A DNA stretch of 64,000 nucleotides from Flavobacteriaceae bacterium (GTDB lineage: Bacteria; Bacteroidota; Bacteroidia; Flavobacteriales; Flavobacteriaceae): positions 62,001 to 126,000 of the forward strand of contig JABABD010000029.1 of NCBI GenBank assembly GCA_014238425.1. Reading direction: 5' to 3'. How positions within the stretch are numbered: the stretch's first letter is position 1; the number at the start of each line of letters is the position of its first letter. Under the pieces are notes generated by a model. It did not search any database. It was given only the letters and a program-made list of their open reading frames with translations, and had not been told where the DNA came from. Made by a program: the position numbers and the translations under genes. Positions 44,880-53,963 of the stretch are shown here, in pieces.

Positions 44880-45646
44880 TCAGTATCAATTTTAAGATGA
44901 TTTTCTGCTTTTAATAACTCAACAGTTTTAGTTGAGGCTGCAGTAACTGATAATGGAAGCACCAAAACTACACCTATAATAGGAATCAATAGAAATAACA
45001 TAAAAACAATGCCATTACCTATAGCAATGCCTTTGTGTTTGCCAACAAAATTGATGCTTTCACGATATTTAAAATGACGCTCTAATGTATAATCCATATT
45101 ACCGAAACCAGCATAATATGCTTGAACTAAAAATAATAAAATGGACGACAAGAACCCAATTAAAGGAATGAAACTAATCAATAGAATAGGAATGGTCAAC
45201 AACAATTCTTTGAGCAAGTTTCTAGTGTTAATTCTAATACCTCGCCACAATTGTGCTTTAAAAGACGTGTTTCTATGAACATGTTTTTGGTTTGAATCCA
45301 ACCCTAATAAATGGCGCTCTATTTTTTCTGAGACGGGACTCATAAATGGTGCCGACAAGGCCATAATAATGTGTTTGTAGAGAATAAGTCCAATGGCTAT
45401 AACAGTAATGCCGCCAATGATTTCACTTATAGTCGTGAACGTTTCTTTCCCCCATTCCCAAACCCAAATTTTGGCAATGAATGCGCCTATATTATCTGAT
45501 AATCCATAAGCGGTAATGAAAATAAGAGCAGCAGTTACAACACTAATTAAAATAGGGATGCCAAAATATTTCCAAAGGCCAAGCTTAGATATCAATCCAA
45601 AAGTGCCCGTATATGCTTGTATGCCTTTTAGAATGTTCTTGATCAT
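44876..45646 (-). CDS. EI24/CysZ-like membrane protein
   Basis: A 256-residue inner-membrane protein of the EI24 (CysZ, DUF540) family, whose bacterial member CysZ handles sulfate uptake. Four to six hydrophobic segments are seen, with the conserved central part ALSAPFMSPVSEKIERHLLG and YYAGFGNMDYTLERH. The function in this phylum is not established. It lies 13 bases after hemE and overlaps the GNAT gene, so it is co-transcribed with haem genes. Confidence 0.8.
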   Translation of the reverse strand: MIKNILKGIQAYTGTFGLISKLGLWKYFGIPILISVVTAALIFITAYGLSDNIGAFIAKIWVWEWGKETFTTISEIIGGITVIAIGLILYKHIIMALSAPFMSPVSEKIERHLLGLDSNQKHVHRNTSFKAQLWRGIRINTRNLLKELLLTIPILLISFIPLIGFLSSILLFLVQAYYAGFGNMDYTLERHFKYRESINFVGKHKGIAIGNGIVFMLFLLIPIIGVVLVLPLSVTAASTKTVELLKAENHLKIDTE

Positions 45647-45659
45647 CTCCTTTTTTTTA

Positions 45660-46691
45660 TTAAGAAGGGCTTTTATATTCTTTCACGGCATCAATAAATG
45701 CCTTGGCATTGTCCAATGGAATATTTGGTAAAATGCCATGCCCTAAATTTACAATGTATTTGTCTTTTCCGAACTCATTGATCATTTGGTGCACCATTTT
45801 CTTGATTTCTGATGGAGGTGAGAATAAACGTGTTGGGTCAAAATTGCCCTGTAACGTAATATTCCCACCAGTTAAATAACGTGCGTTACGAGCAGAGCAA
45901 GTCCAATCAATTCCTAAAGCACTTGCACCAGATCTAGACATTTCTTGAAGCGCAAACCAACACCCTTTTCCAAAGGCAATAACTGGTGCATCATCTTTTA
46001 GGGCATTGATAATTTGTTGAATATATTGCCACGAAAACTCTTGGTAATCTGTTGGAGATAGCATGCCTCCCCAACTATCAAAAACCTGAACAGCATTCAC
46101 GCCAGCATTCACTTTCTGTTTTAAGTAAGCGATAGTTGTATCTGTTATTTTCTGAAGTAATTGGTGTGCAGCCACAGGATTTGTAAAACAAAACTCTTTA
46201 GCTTTATCAAAATTCTTACTGCCTTGACCTTGTACGCAATAACATAATATTGTCCACGGAGATCCAGCAAAACCTATGAGTGGAATCTCGTCATTGAGCT
46301 TCTCTTTGGTTGCTTTTATTGCTTGATATACATAATCCAAGGCGATAGCTACATCAGGAACAATCACATTGTCTACGTCTTTTTGAGAACGAATAGGGTT
46401 TGGTAAATACGGACCGAAATTAGGTTTCATCTGAACCTCTATGTTCATAGCCTGAGGAATGACTAATATATCGCTAAACAAGATAGCAGCATCCATACCA
46501 TAACGGCGTATAGGTTGCACAGTAATTTCACTAGCCAACTCTGGTGTTTGGCACCTAGTAAAAAAATCGTACTTAGCCTTTATTTCCATAAATTCTGGCA
46601 AGTAACGTCCAGCCTGACGCATCATCCACACTGGTGGGCGCTCAACAGTTTCACCTTTTAAAGCTCTTAAAAATAAATCGTTCTTTATCAT
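45660..46691 (-). CDS. hemE: Uroporphyrinogen decarboxylase
   Basis: Removes four carboxyls from uroporphyrinogen III to give coproporphyrinogen III. Of 343 residues, the diagnostic N-terminal [17 protein letters not shown] and the [16 protein letters not shown] segment are clear, with [10 protein letters not shown] near the C terminus. A palindromic repeat separates it from hemCD upstream, which might uncouple transcription or act as an internal hairpin. Confidence 0.97.
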   Translation of the reverse strand: MIKNDLFLRALKGETVERPPVWMMRQAGRYLPEFMEIKAKYDFFTRCQTPELASEITVQPIRRYGMDAAILFSDILVIPQAMNIEVQMKPNFGPYLPNPIRSQKDVDNVIVPDVAIALDYVYQAIKATKEKLNDEIPLIGFAGSPWTILCYCVQGQGSKNFDKAKEFCFTNPVAAHQLLQKITDTTIAYLKQKVNAGVNAVQVFDSWGGMLSPTDYQEFSWQYIQQIINALKDDAPVIAFGKGCWFALQEMSRSGASALGIDWTCSARNARYLTGGNITLQGNFDPTRLFSPPSEIKKMVHQMINEFGKDKYIVNLGHGILPNIPLDNAKAFIDAVKEYKSPS

Positions 46692-46718
46692 AAGTATTAT
46701 ATGACTATTTAAATTAGG

Positions 46719-46770
46719 TCTCGACTCCGCTCGACCTGACAGGATGATGTCACCTCGAGCGGAGTCGAGA
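46719..46770. repeat. Palindromic repeat (LDSARGD-type), copy 1
   Basis: Perfect 16-base arms TCTCGACTCCGCTCGA and TCGAGCGGAGTCGAGA around 20 bases containing TGAC/GTCA. It lies between hemCD and hemE. Two related copies lie at 58486 and 58871. Confidence 0.85.
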
Positions 46771-46774
46771 GGTT

Positions 46775-48352
46775 TTATATATAATGCTCGTTCACTAGTT
46801 CTATTACGCTTTCAACAGTTGGCACTTTAGCAACCCTAATATCCTTAAAATGTTTTTTGGCTTCAGTTGCTGTTGTTTCTCCTATACAAAATGCAATTTG
46901 ATTCGTTTTGTTTTCCAAAACATAGCTTTGAACGGTTGATGGACTGTAAAACATGACACCTTCCGTTTTGTCGTTAATTTTTTTCGAAGCATAAGCGGTT
47001 TGATAGGCTTCAATTTCACTGACGGTAATATTGTTTTTTTCTAATATGGTCGGTAAATCATCTAAACGAAGATCGCTACAGAAATAGGTCACTTCTGTTC
47101 CATCCATATGATCAACAAGATATTCAGCGAGTCGTTTAGCATTTCTTTCGGAGTGTGCTACTTTACCAATTCTATTTTCAATGAGCTTTTTTGTGCGTCG
47201 TCCAACGCAATAAATGTTTTTGAATTTCAGCTGATCTGTCGAAAAATTTGTAATTAACGCTTCTACAGTGTTCTTGCTGGTAATGATAACATTATTAATC
47301 TCAGATGTCAATAAGTGTTTAGGAATTCTATTTAATTTTATTTGAATGAAGTCACTGCTCTCCACGATCACATCGTCATTGATTAGCTGTAATTGACCTT
47401 CGGTTAGAGCTTTTGTCGAGTATATATTAGTTTGTTTCTCCGCACGTTTAATGTTGTCCATTAAGCGTTTGCCGCCGCGTTCGATAATGTAATCAGCACA
47501 CCATTGCGCCACCTCATCTTTATCCTCTAAATTAACTTCCCGAATAACGTCTATTTTCTTGCTTCCATCTGTACTTAGTAAAACACCTTGAAAGAATATT
47601 TTTTCATCCTTAATATAGGCCAAAGCTCCGATAGGCGCAGTACAACCACCTTCTAAGAGATTGAGGAATTTGCGCTCGATGCTTGTACAAATCTCAGTTT
47701 CTTCATGATTTATTTCTGCGCAAATCGCTCGAATTTCTTCATCTTCTTCTAATGCCGTAACCATAATAGCACCTTGTGCTGGTGCAGGAACCATCCAATC
47801 TAAATTTACAGCATCTTCGGGCCTAATATCCAATCTTCCAATTCCAGCTGCTGCGAAAATCGCACCATTCCAATCAGTGCTATCTTCTAGTTTTCGTAAT
47901 CGTGTATTTACGTTGCCTCTTAAACCCACAAGTGTATGTGTTGGATAGCGACTTAACCATTGTGCTCTCCGCCTTAAACTGCCAGTAGCAATAATAGCAT
48001 CTCTTTGCGATAAGAATTCTTCGTTGTTTTTAAACACCAACGTGTCCCTTACATTTCCACGTTTAATAACTGCTGCTTGTACGATTCCTTTTGGCAAAAG
48101 TGTTGGCACATCTTTAAGCGAATGTACAGCAATATCAATATCGTTATTTAGCATAGCAATATCTAATGTTCTGGTAAAAACACCAGTAATGCCAAGTTCG
48201 TAAATGGGCTTGTCGAGATTAAGGTCACCTGCTGATTTTACAGGAACTAAGATCGTTTTATGACCTAAATCTTCTAATATTTGTTGAATGATCTTGGCCT
48301 GCCACATAGCTAATTTGCTATCGCGCGTACCAATTCTTATGGTTTTAGACAT
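46775..48352 (-). CDS. hemCD: Fused hydroxymethylbilane synthase and uroporphyrinogen-III synthase
   Basis: A 525-residue two-enzyme protein. Residues ~1-305 are HemC: the N terminus [35 protein letters not shown] and dipyrromethane-cofactor Cys237 in [10 protein letters not shown]. After a linker, residues ~320-525 are HemD-like ([40 protein letters not shown]). The two steps are consecutive, so the unstable hydroxymethylbilane could pass directly between domains. The start overlaps the end of hemA by 8 bases. The frame is continuous with no stop between the halves. Confidence 0.95.
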   Translation of the reverse strand: MSKTIRIGTRDSKLAMWQAKIIQQILEDLGHKTILVPVKSAGDLNLDKPIYELGITGVFTRTLDIAMLNNDIDIAVHSLKDVPTLLPKGIVQAAVIKRGNVRDTLVFKNNEEFLSQRDAIIATGSLRRRAQWLSRYPTHTLVGLRGNVNTRLRKLEDSTDWNGAIFAAAGIGRLDIRPEDAVNLDWMVPAPAQGAIMVTALEEDEEIRAICAEINHEETEICTSIERKFLNLLEGGCTAPIGALAYIKDEKIFFQGVLLSTDGSKKIDVIREVNLEDKDEVAQWCADYIIERGGKRLMDNIKRAEKQTNIYSTKALTEGQLQLINDDVIVESSDFIQIKLNRIPKHLLTSEINNVIITSKNTVEALITNFSTDQLKFKNIYCVGRRTKKLIENRIGKVAHSERNAKRLAEYLVDHMDGTEVTYFCSDLRLDDLPTILEKNNITVSEIEAYQTAYASKKINDKTEGVMFYSPSTVQSYVLENKTNQIAFCIGETTATEAKKHFKDIRVAKVPTVESVIELVNEHYI

Positions 48353-49604
48353 CCGAGGCTTCTTCTAACTGAAATACTTTTTTTATGAGCTCCAAACTCT
48401 CATCTGTGGAGATAGTTTCATCTTTAAGATGATGAGCGAAATGATTTGTTATTTTTTGAATGATATTATTGCTTATTAATTCTGCCTGTGCTTCATTAAA
48501 ATCTTTATGCTTCTTGCGTTGTGTATCTAATTCTGCGTTCTTAAAATCTTGAAGTTTGTTTTTTAGAGCTTTAATAGTTGGTGCAAATTTTCTTGTTTCT
48601 AACCAACTGTTGAATTCCGTTTTCACTTCTTCAATAATACTTTCGGCAAGAGGAATATGTTTCTTTCTCTTCTCAAGAGTTTCATCTGTCATTTGAGATA
48701 AGTGGTCAAGATGGATCAATGTCACGTTCTTTAAATCACACACATTTTCGTTGACATTTTTTGGTATTGAAAGATCTAGGATTAGTAACTCGTTTTCTTC
48801 TTGTATTAAATATTTGTCAATAGTTGGGTTTTGCGCACCAGTTGCTACAATTAGAACATCTGCACTGTTTATTTCTTCCTGAAGATTGGCATAATCCTTG
48901 ACAATAAGATTGAATTTTCCTGCAATTTTTTCAGCTTTATTCTTAGTTCTATTAATGAGGGTTATGCGCTCATTTTTTGTATGTTTCACCAGGTTTTCAC
49001 AAGTATTTCGACCTATTTTGCCAGTGCCGAAGAGCAAGATGTTCTTATTTGAAATATTCTCAACTTGCCTCATAATGTACTGTACAGAAGCAAAAGACAC
49101 TGAAGTTGCACCTGATGAAATCTCCGTTTCTGTCTTGATGCGTTTGCTTGCTTGAATAATAGCATTAACTAAACGTTCTATAAAAGGATTCAATAAGCCA
49201 TGTTTTTTCGAAGCTCTAGCACTTACTTTTAGCTGACTAATGATCTCAAAATCACCAAGTATCTGACTATCTAAACCTGAGCCTACACGAAACATATGTG
49301 AAATGGCATCGCGATTTTTATATATATATGCCACTTTTTGAAATTCTTCAACGGTACCTTGGGTGTTGTCACAAAGCAATTGAATGAGTTGAAATGGATG
49401 TTGAGCGAATCCGTAAATCTCTGTTCTATTACAAGTAGAAGTCACAACAAGGCTTTCTATACCTGCTATCTTTGCTTGTTCTAGCAATGCAGTTTTGGAA
49501 GTATCATCCAAACTAAAATGACCACGAATTTCGGCATCAGCTTTTTTATAGCTCAAGCCAATGGCGTAAAAGTAAGTCCCTCTAGAAATGTGATATTGCT
49601 CCAT
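48345..49604 (-). CDS. hemA: Glutamyl-tRNA reductase
   Basis: First step of the C5 route to 5-aminolevulinate. The 419-residue protein has catalytic Cys58 in TSTCNRTEIYG, the SGLDSQILGDFEI region and the NADPH site LLFGTGKIGRNT, followed by a C-terminal dimerisation helix. It is first in the leftward haem operon, divergent from the araC-type gene. The next enzyme, HemL, is not encoded in the window. Confidence 0.97.
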   Translation of the reverse strand: MEQYHISRGTYFYAIGLSYKKADAEIRGHFSLDDTSKTALLEQAKIAGIESLVVTSTCNRTEIYGFAQHPFQLIQLLCDNTQGTVEEFQKVAYIYKNRDAISHMFRVGSGLDSQILGDFEIISQLKVSARASKKHGLLNPFIERLVNAIIQASKRIKTETEISSGATSVSFASVQYIMRQVENISNKNILLFGTGKIGRNTCENLVKHTKNERITLINRTKNKAEKIAGKFNLIVKDYANLQEEINSADVLIVATGAQNPTIDKYLIQEENELLILDLSIPKNVNENVCDLKNVTLIHLDHLSQMTDETLEKRKKHIPLAESIIEEVKTEFNSWLETRKFAPTIKALKNKLQDFKNAELDTQRKKHKDFNEAQAELISNNIIQKITNHFAHHLKDETISTDESLELIKKVFQLEEASDV

Positions 49605-49729
49605 TACTTGTTTTGGAATTCTGAAAACAAAAATATACAGCTAGTCACTTAAAAAATAACGCTTAAAGAACTTTAAGTGTCGTTTGTGGTTTTTTATGAC
49701 AATTTCTTATAAAAGTTTGATTAATATCA

Positions 49730-49737
49730 TACTTTTG
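49730..49737 (+). promoter_or_regulatory. TAnnTTTG promoter box of the araC-type gene
   Basis: TACTTTTG lies 36 bases before the start codon. No good upstream TTTG is at the standard distance, so only the proximal box is supported. Confidence 0.35.
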
Positions 49738-49773
49738 CGGTCATATCAATGCTTTTCAATCAATTAGTTTAGA

Positions 49774-50700
49774 ATGAATCTAAATAAGAATATGGAATCT
49801 GATGACACTAAATCAATAAAAAGTATCGCTAAAGGGTCATTTTTAGAAACGAAAATTGATGAAGGCTTTTTTGTATTGACCTATCAGAATGAGTCTAATA
49901 CAGTAGAAGTTATTGAAAGAGATATAGATAGCAGTTTTATTCAGTTTCATTTCTGCTTAAAAGGTGCTAGCAAATTTCATTTTAATGAGGGACGTTATTT
50001 GCTTGATATTCTTGAAGAAAATTCTCTTTTGTTATATAATCCACAGCGAGATTTACCTATTCATTTAGAAGTACATCCAAATTCTTGGTTGGTGTCTGTG
50101 TTGATTTCCATAAAAAAATTTCACGGCCTATTTTCTCAAGAAGCAGATTATATTACGTTTTTAAGTGATGACAATAAAGACAAGAAGTATTATAAGGACG
50201 GAAGTATTTCACCATCTATGGCAATAGTGCTTAATCAGCTGATTAATTACAATCTGAATTCCTCTATAAAAAGCCTATACTTTAAAGGTAAGGCATACGA
50301 GTTGTTGAGTTTATATTTTAATAGAAGTGAAGATGCAAATGTAGAACAATGTCCTTTTTTGGTAGATGAAACAAATGTCATAAAAATCAGGAAAGCAAAA
50401 GATATTATTATTTCCAGAATGGCAGAACCCCCTTCTTTACAAGAATTAGCGGATGAAATAGCATTGAGTTTAAAAAAACTCAAGGAAGGATTTAAGCAAA
50501 TTTATGGAGATTCTGTCTATAGTTTTTTATTCGATTATAAGATGGAAGTTGCTAGAAAATTATTAGAATCTGGAAACCATAATGTTAATGAGGTAGGACT
50601 TAAAGTTGGTTATAGCACGGCTAGCCATTTTATTGCTGCCTTTAAAAAAAAGTATGGAACTACACCTAAAAAGTATACAACATCAACGACGAATAATTAA
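49774..50700 (+). CDS. AraC-family transcriptional regulator
   Basis: A 308-residue regulator. The N-terminal ~190 residues are a cupin-like sensing part without a clear ligand motif. The C-terminal AraC DNA-binding region (~205-305) has both helix-turn-helix units: PSLQELADEIALSLKKLKEGFKQIYG and VNEVGLKVGYSTASHFIAAFKKKYGTTPKKY. It is divergent from hemA and was probably followed directly by hemH before the insertion described at 50700. Control of haem genes is therefore likely but inferred from position. Confidence 0.9.
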   Translation: MNLNKNMESDDTKSIKSIAKGSFLETKIDEGFFVLTYQNESNTVEVIERDIDSSFIQFHFCLKGASKFHFNEGRYLLDILEENSLLLYNPQRDLPIHLEVHPNSWLVSVLISIKKFHGLFSQEADYITFLSDDNKDKKYYKDGSISPSMAIVLNQLINYNLNSSIKSLYFKGKAYELLSLYFNRSEDANVEQCPFLVDETNVIKIRKAKDIIISRMAEPPSLQELADEIALSLKKLKEGFKQIYGDSVYSFLFDYKMEVARKLLESGNHNVNEVGLKVGYSTASHFIAAFKKKYGTTPKKYTTSTTNN

Positions 50701-50752
50701 AATTGTAAATGAAAGGAGTTTTGTTAGTTAATTTAGGGTCGCTTGAGAGTCA
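50700..50752 (+). repeat. Duplicated 5' end of hemH (left copy of a direct repeat)
   Basis: ATG 50709 begins MKGVLLVNLGS, the same as true hemH at 52932. The first 24 coding bases are identical and similarity extends a few bases upstream (AAAATT) and about 20 downstream with mismatches. The frame then runs into unrelated sequence and stops at 50831, so it cannot make ferrochelatase. The copy begins 8 bases after the araC-type stop. It marks the left border of a ~2.2-kb insertion. Confidence 0.85.
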
Positions 50753-50913
50753 AAGAACTACATTGACGAGGCGCAGGTCTACATGTCATTTTCGCAAGGT
50801 GTGTGAGTATGTCTCAATATTCAGCCATTAAAATGATGATTAAGGGGAAATCTACAATACTTTTTACTGCTGAGACAGTGATTCATAATAACATTTTAAG
50901 TGTAGTTTATTGA
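50747..50913 (+). pseudogene. Decayed fragments of a conjugation-type ATPase (second locus)
   Basis: Two scraps follow the hemH duplicate. Bases 50747-50806 read ESKNYIDEAQVYMSFSQGV then stop; YIDEAQ resembles a Walker B strand of HerA/VirD4-like ATPases. Bases 50809-50913 read MSQYSAIKMMIKGKSTILFTAETV... then stop, homologous to the fragment after dprA (MPQYHVIMKMMIECKLTIPFTAETV). They are in different frames and the ~150 residues expected between them are missing. The homology of the two tails is direct observation; the protein family is inference. 50914-51031 holds only AT-rich leader sequence. Confidence 0.5.
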
Positions 50914-51031
50914 TTAACATTTACTTATATTTGAAATAATGATTTCCCTTACTTATTGTAAGGGAGGCTAAACTAAAACCCTTATCGAGTTTGTGTATTT
51001 TTAACGAGTAACCACTAATCAATATAATTTT

Positions 51032-52165
51032 ATGAAAAAATCATTTTACTTTATTTTCGTTTTATTCTTAGCATTGTTTTCTGGATGCCAAAATGAAGAA
51101 GTTTCACTTGACGAATTGAGTATTAATGAGAGAGCTCAATCTTGGTATGAACAGAATCATAGCCTCAAATTAGATGAAAACCCTAGTTTTTATGGTAAAC
51201 CTGACTGGAATAATGGAATAAGAGTAAATAATGAGTTGCATTTTCCTCTTATTCGAGAATCTAAGGTTAAATCAGGAGTCTCAAGTAGGACGAATGAAAC
51301 TTTTGACGAAGAACATTCGGTTTATGCTAAATCATTTCTGGTTTTGACTGAGGATGAAGAAAATGAATATGAAGAAACACTCAAAGTTTATGTTAATACT
51401 GACAGTGAAAACTTAGAAACTAATGAAGAAGCAATGACGAGTGCTTTTGTTCGATATGATAATAATAATAGATTTATTCGTTATGAATTTAAAGAGGGAG
51501 AATCAATAAATATTCAGGTTGGTTTTCCATCTTCAGGGAATAGTACATCAAGAATGCCTGACGATTTAGGCGGGTGTACTACAATTGGCGTATTCATGAC
51601 CACAACATATACTGATGGTACTTCTGAAACCATTCTTCTTTACACTTATGAAGTTTGTCCAGTGTCCTTAGCAGAAGCAGATAGCGACGATTCCAATGGT
51701 GGTGGAAATGGCGGTAGTGATGAAGATGATGCTGATTTATTTTACCCAGATTGTTCAAGTTGGGAGTACGCAAATAGGACGGTTGCTGGTGGTTTTATTA
51801 AAATAGCTGCTGTAAGTGGTTTTCATGATGAATTTTATGGAGCGGCAAATGCTGGTCAAGGCGCTTATATTACTGGAGTACAAATAAATTTTCCTACACT
51901 TTATTTTACTACTCCTACGGGTTGGACTAATGGGCATGCATCTACGGTAACCGCATATGCTATGCAAGCAGCTATAGAAACCACAAGAGCTTTTTTTAGA
52001 GCTAATCCATTGACACATCAACTTGTAATGGAGCAATTGTTTTATCAAAATATGAGAATACAAATGCAAGCACTTGGTGGTTCTGTATCAACAATCAATA
52101 CACATGGAATGACTAATCCAGCGCCATATTTAATTACATCTGACGAATTCAAGACCTGTTATTAA
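51032..52165 (+). CDS. Large lipoprotein of unknown function in an inserted cassette
   Basis: A 377-residue lipoprotein: MKKSFYFIFVLFLALFSGC gives lipobox Cys19. Residues ~20-205 are acidic and polar; a Gly/Asp/Ser linker (SDDSNGGGNGGSDEDD) follows at ~215-232. A C-terminal ~140-residue domain contains DEFYGAANAGQGAYITGVQ, WTNGHASTVTAYAMQA and INTHGMTNPAPYLIT. I do not know this domain; conserved-looking His and Asn residues could be catalytic. The layout (lipoprotein, acidic linker, distinct C-terminal domain, small partner gene 2 bases downstream) parallels the large lipoprotein gene in the dprA-side island. The gene lies between the two hemH 5' copies. Confidence 0.65.
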   Translation: MKKSFYFIFVLFLALFSGCQNEEVSLDELSINERAQSWYEQNHSLKLDENPSFYGKPDWNNGIRVNNELHFPLIRESKVKSGVSSRTNETFDEEHSVYAKSFLVLTEDEENEYEETLKVYVNTDSENLETNEEAMTSAFVRYDNNNRFIRYEFKEGESINIQVGFPSSGNSTSRMPDDLGGCTTIGVFMTTTYTDGTSETILLYTYEVCPVSLAEADSDDSNGGGNGGSDEDDADLFYPDCSSWEYANRTVAGGFIKIAAVSGFHDEFYGAANAGQGAYITGVQINFPTLYFTTPTGWTNGHASTVTAYAMQAAIETTRAFFRANPLTHQLVMEQLFYQNMRIQMQALGGSVSTINTHGMTNPAPYLITSDEFKTCY

Positions 52166-52167
52166 GT

Positions 52168-52707
52168 ATGATAAAGATAATGTTTATTTTTATAAGTTTT
52201 ATGAGTATTGCAAATCCCACTCCTGAAAAATACTTAGGCCAACATATTAGCAATATTGATAGTATTAGGCATTTGGGAGGTGCAAATCCAGCAAATGCTA
52301 ATATGTATTCCATGAATGGAGATTTCCAATTTATGGATAAAGCTTATAGACGGATTATTTTCTTAACTGATGGAAACGGAATTATTACTTCCGTTTCCAT
52401 CAGTTTATGGGAACCTGAAGTATATGATAAGGGCTTGTATGATAGTTTTGTTGAAAAGTATGGTAATCCAAATCGCATGTATAAAAAAGATGAAACATTG
52501 ACAGAAAACAGTGATGATTCAACAAGAGATAAAGATAGCATTACCTCTACTAGTTATACGTATTCTATTAAAGATTGTACTTTTGAGGATGGTCCATTAT
52601 TTATTTCGTGGAAAAAGCCAGAATACGATATTGAAGTACATATGAATAGGAATAGAGGGTACACCCAGATAACCTTTGAAGGAGGACTTGGTTCTGTTGA
52701 AAACTAA
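52168..52707 (+). CDS. Small exported protein, partner of the upstream lipoprotein
   Basis: A 179-residue protein with a likely signal peptide (MIKIMFIFISFMSIANP). The mature part is polar and probably alpha/beta (YRRIIFLTDGNGIITSVSISLW, YDSFVEKYGNPNRMYKK, FISWKKPEYDIEVHM). It is not recognised. It starts 2 bases after the upstream stop, so it is translationally coupled. An immunity or accessory role is a hypothesis from the pairing only. The following 52708-52931 is AT-rich, with a possible TAGTTTTG promoter box at 52815 for hemH. Confidence 0.6.
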   Translation: MIKIMFIFISFMSIANPTPEKYLGQHISNIDSIRHLGGANPANANMYSMNGDFQFMDKAYRRIIFLTDGNGIITSVSISLWEPEVYDKGLYDSFVEKYGNPNRMYKKDETLTENSDDSTRDKDSITSTSYTYSIKDCTFEDGPLFISWKKPEYDIEVHMNRNRGYTQITFEGGLGSVEN

Positions 52708-52931
52708 TCTCTTGTGTTTCTTACTTATTCTTTTAATTCTCCTGTTTTATAGATGTTCTTGATTATTAATGAAAGCATGTAAACCTAATAACTAGTGTCA
52801 ATTCTTTAGAACTTTAGTTTTGTGGCCTCGATCGAATTATAATTTAAATCTATTCATTTATCAAAACTGAATGTAAAACAACTTTATTTCATTAAGGTAA
52901 ACCCTTATTTTTACAAAAATAAAAATTATCA

Positions 52932-53963
52932 ATGAAAGGAGTTTTGTTAGTTAATCTTGGGTCACCAGATAGTCCAAATCCAAAAGATGTTAAGAAGTAT
53001 CTTGGTGAGTTTTTAATGGATGAGCGTGTCATAGATGTACCGCTTTGGGCAAGAACATTGTTAGTTAAAGGGATTATTTTAAACACGAGACCTAAGGCAT
53101 CTGCTGAGGCTTACCAGAAAATATGGTGGGAAGAAGGCTCTCCTTTAATCGTTCTATCCGAGCGATTGCAAAACAAAATACAAAAACAGACAAACCTACC
53201 TATTTCTCTGGCAATGCGTTATGGTAGTATGACTATTAAAAAAGGACTTCAAGAACTGACTGAAAAGGGTGTGGATGAGGTGTATTTAATTCCTTTGTAT
53301 CCTCAGTTTGCGATGGCAACAACCGAAACTATTTTGGTTTTGGCAGAAACCATTAGAAAAGAACATTTCCCTAATATGTCCATCGAAAGCTTGCCAGCTT
53401 TTTACAATCGAGAAGACTATATTAATGTGCTTTCTGATAGTATTGCAAAAGGCTTAGAAGATAAAGAATATGAACATCTGCTGTTTTCTTATCACGGCGT
53501 TCCAGAACGTCATATTCGTAAAAGCGACATCACAAAATCTCATTGCAAGATAGACGGAAGCTGCTGTAAAACGGAATCACCAGCACATGAATTTTGTTAC
53601 AGACACCAATGTTTAGAAGTAACGCGTTTGGTAGCAGAGAAGCTACAATTAAAGGAAGGAACCTATTCAACATCGTTTCAATCGCGTTTAGGTTTTGATC
53701 CATGGTTACAACCTTATACCGATAGAACTATTGAGCGCTTAGGAAAAAAAGGCATTAAAACCATGGCCATAGCAACACCTGCTTTTGTGAGTGATTGCCT
53801 GGAAACTTTAGAAGAAATCGCCATGGAAGGTGAAGAGATTTTTCATGAAATGGGTGGAAAAGAGTTCACGACACTCCCATGTTTAAATGATGATGCAGAA
53901 TGGGTAGCACTTATGGCTAAATGGATAAATGACTGGGCTGTCAGAGAAATGAGTCCAGCTTAA
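52932..53963 (+). CDS. hemH: Ferrochelatase
   Basis: Inserts Fe2+ into protoporphyrin IX. The 343-residue protein has the N-terminal MKGVLLVNLGSPDSP and active-site FSYHGVPERHIRK. An internal Cys-rich segment follows (KSHCKIDGSCCKTES, EFCYRHQC). Some bacterial ferrochelatases bind an iron-sulfur cluster with cysteines in such an insertion, so this one may as well. The first ~50 bases are duplicated at 50700. It is probably co-transcribed with the MATE gene, whose ATG overlaps its TAA. Confidence 0.96.
   Translation: MKGVLLVNLGSPDSPNPKDVKKYLGEFLMDERVIDVPLWARTLLVKGIILNTRPKASAEAYQKIWWEEGSPLIVLSERLQNKIQKQTNLPISLAMRYGSMTIKKGLQELTEKGVDEVYLIPLYPQFAMATTETILVLAETIRKEHFPNMSIESLPAFYNREDYINVLSDSIAKGLEDKEYEHLLFSYHGVPERHIRKSDITKSHCKIDGSCCKTESPAHEFCYRHQCLEVTRLVAEKLQLKEGTYSTSFQSRLGFDPWLQPYTDRTIERLGKKGIKTMAIATPAFVSDCLETLEEIAMEGEEIFHEMGGKEFTTLPCLNDDAEWVALMAKWINDWAVREMSPA

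Noticed and set aside
50760..50800. 13-base match (CATGTCATTTTCG) between the scar next to the hemH duplicate and the hemJ start region at ~58990
   Set aside because: A 13-base match is within chance for a window of this size, and the flanks do not align.
52815..52822. TAGTTTTG as the hemH promoter
   Set aside because: It fits the proximal box, but no distal TTTG is at the right distance and it lies inside the inserted segment; mentioned only in the neighbouring entry.
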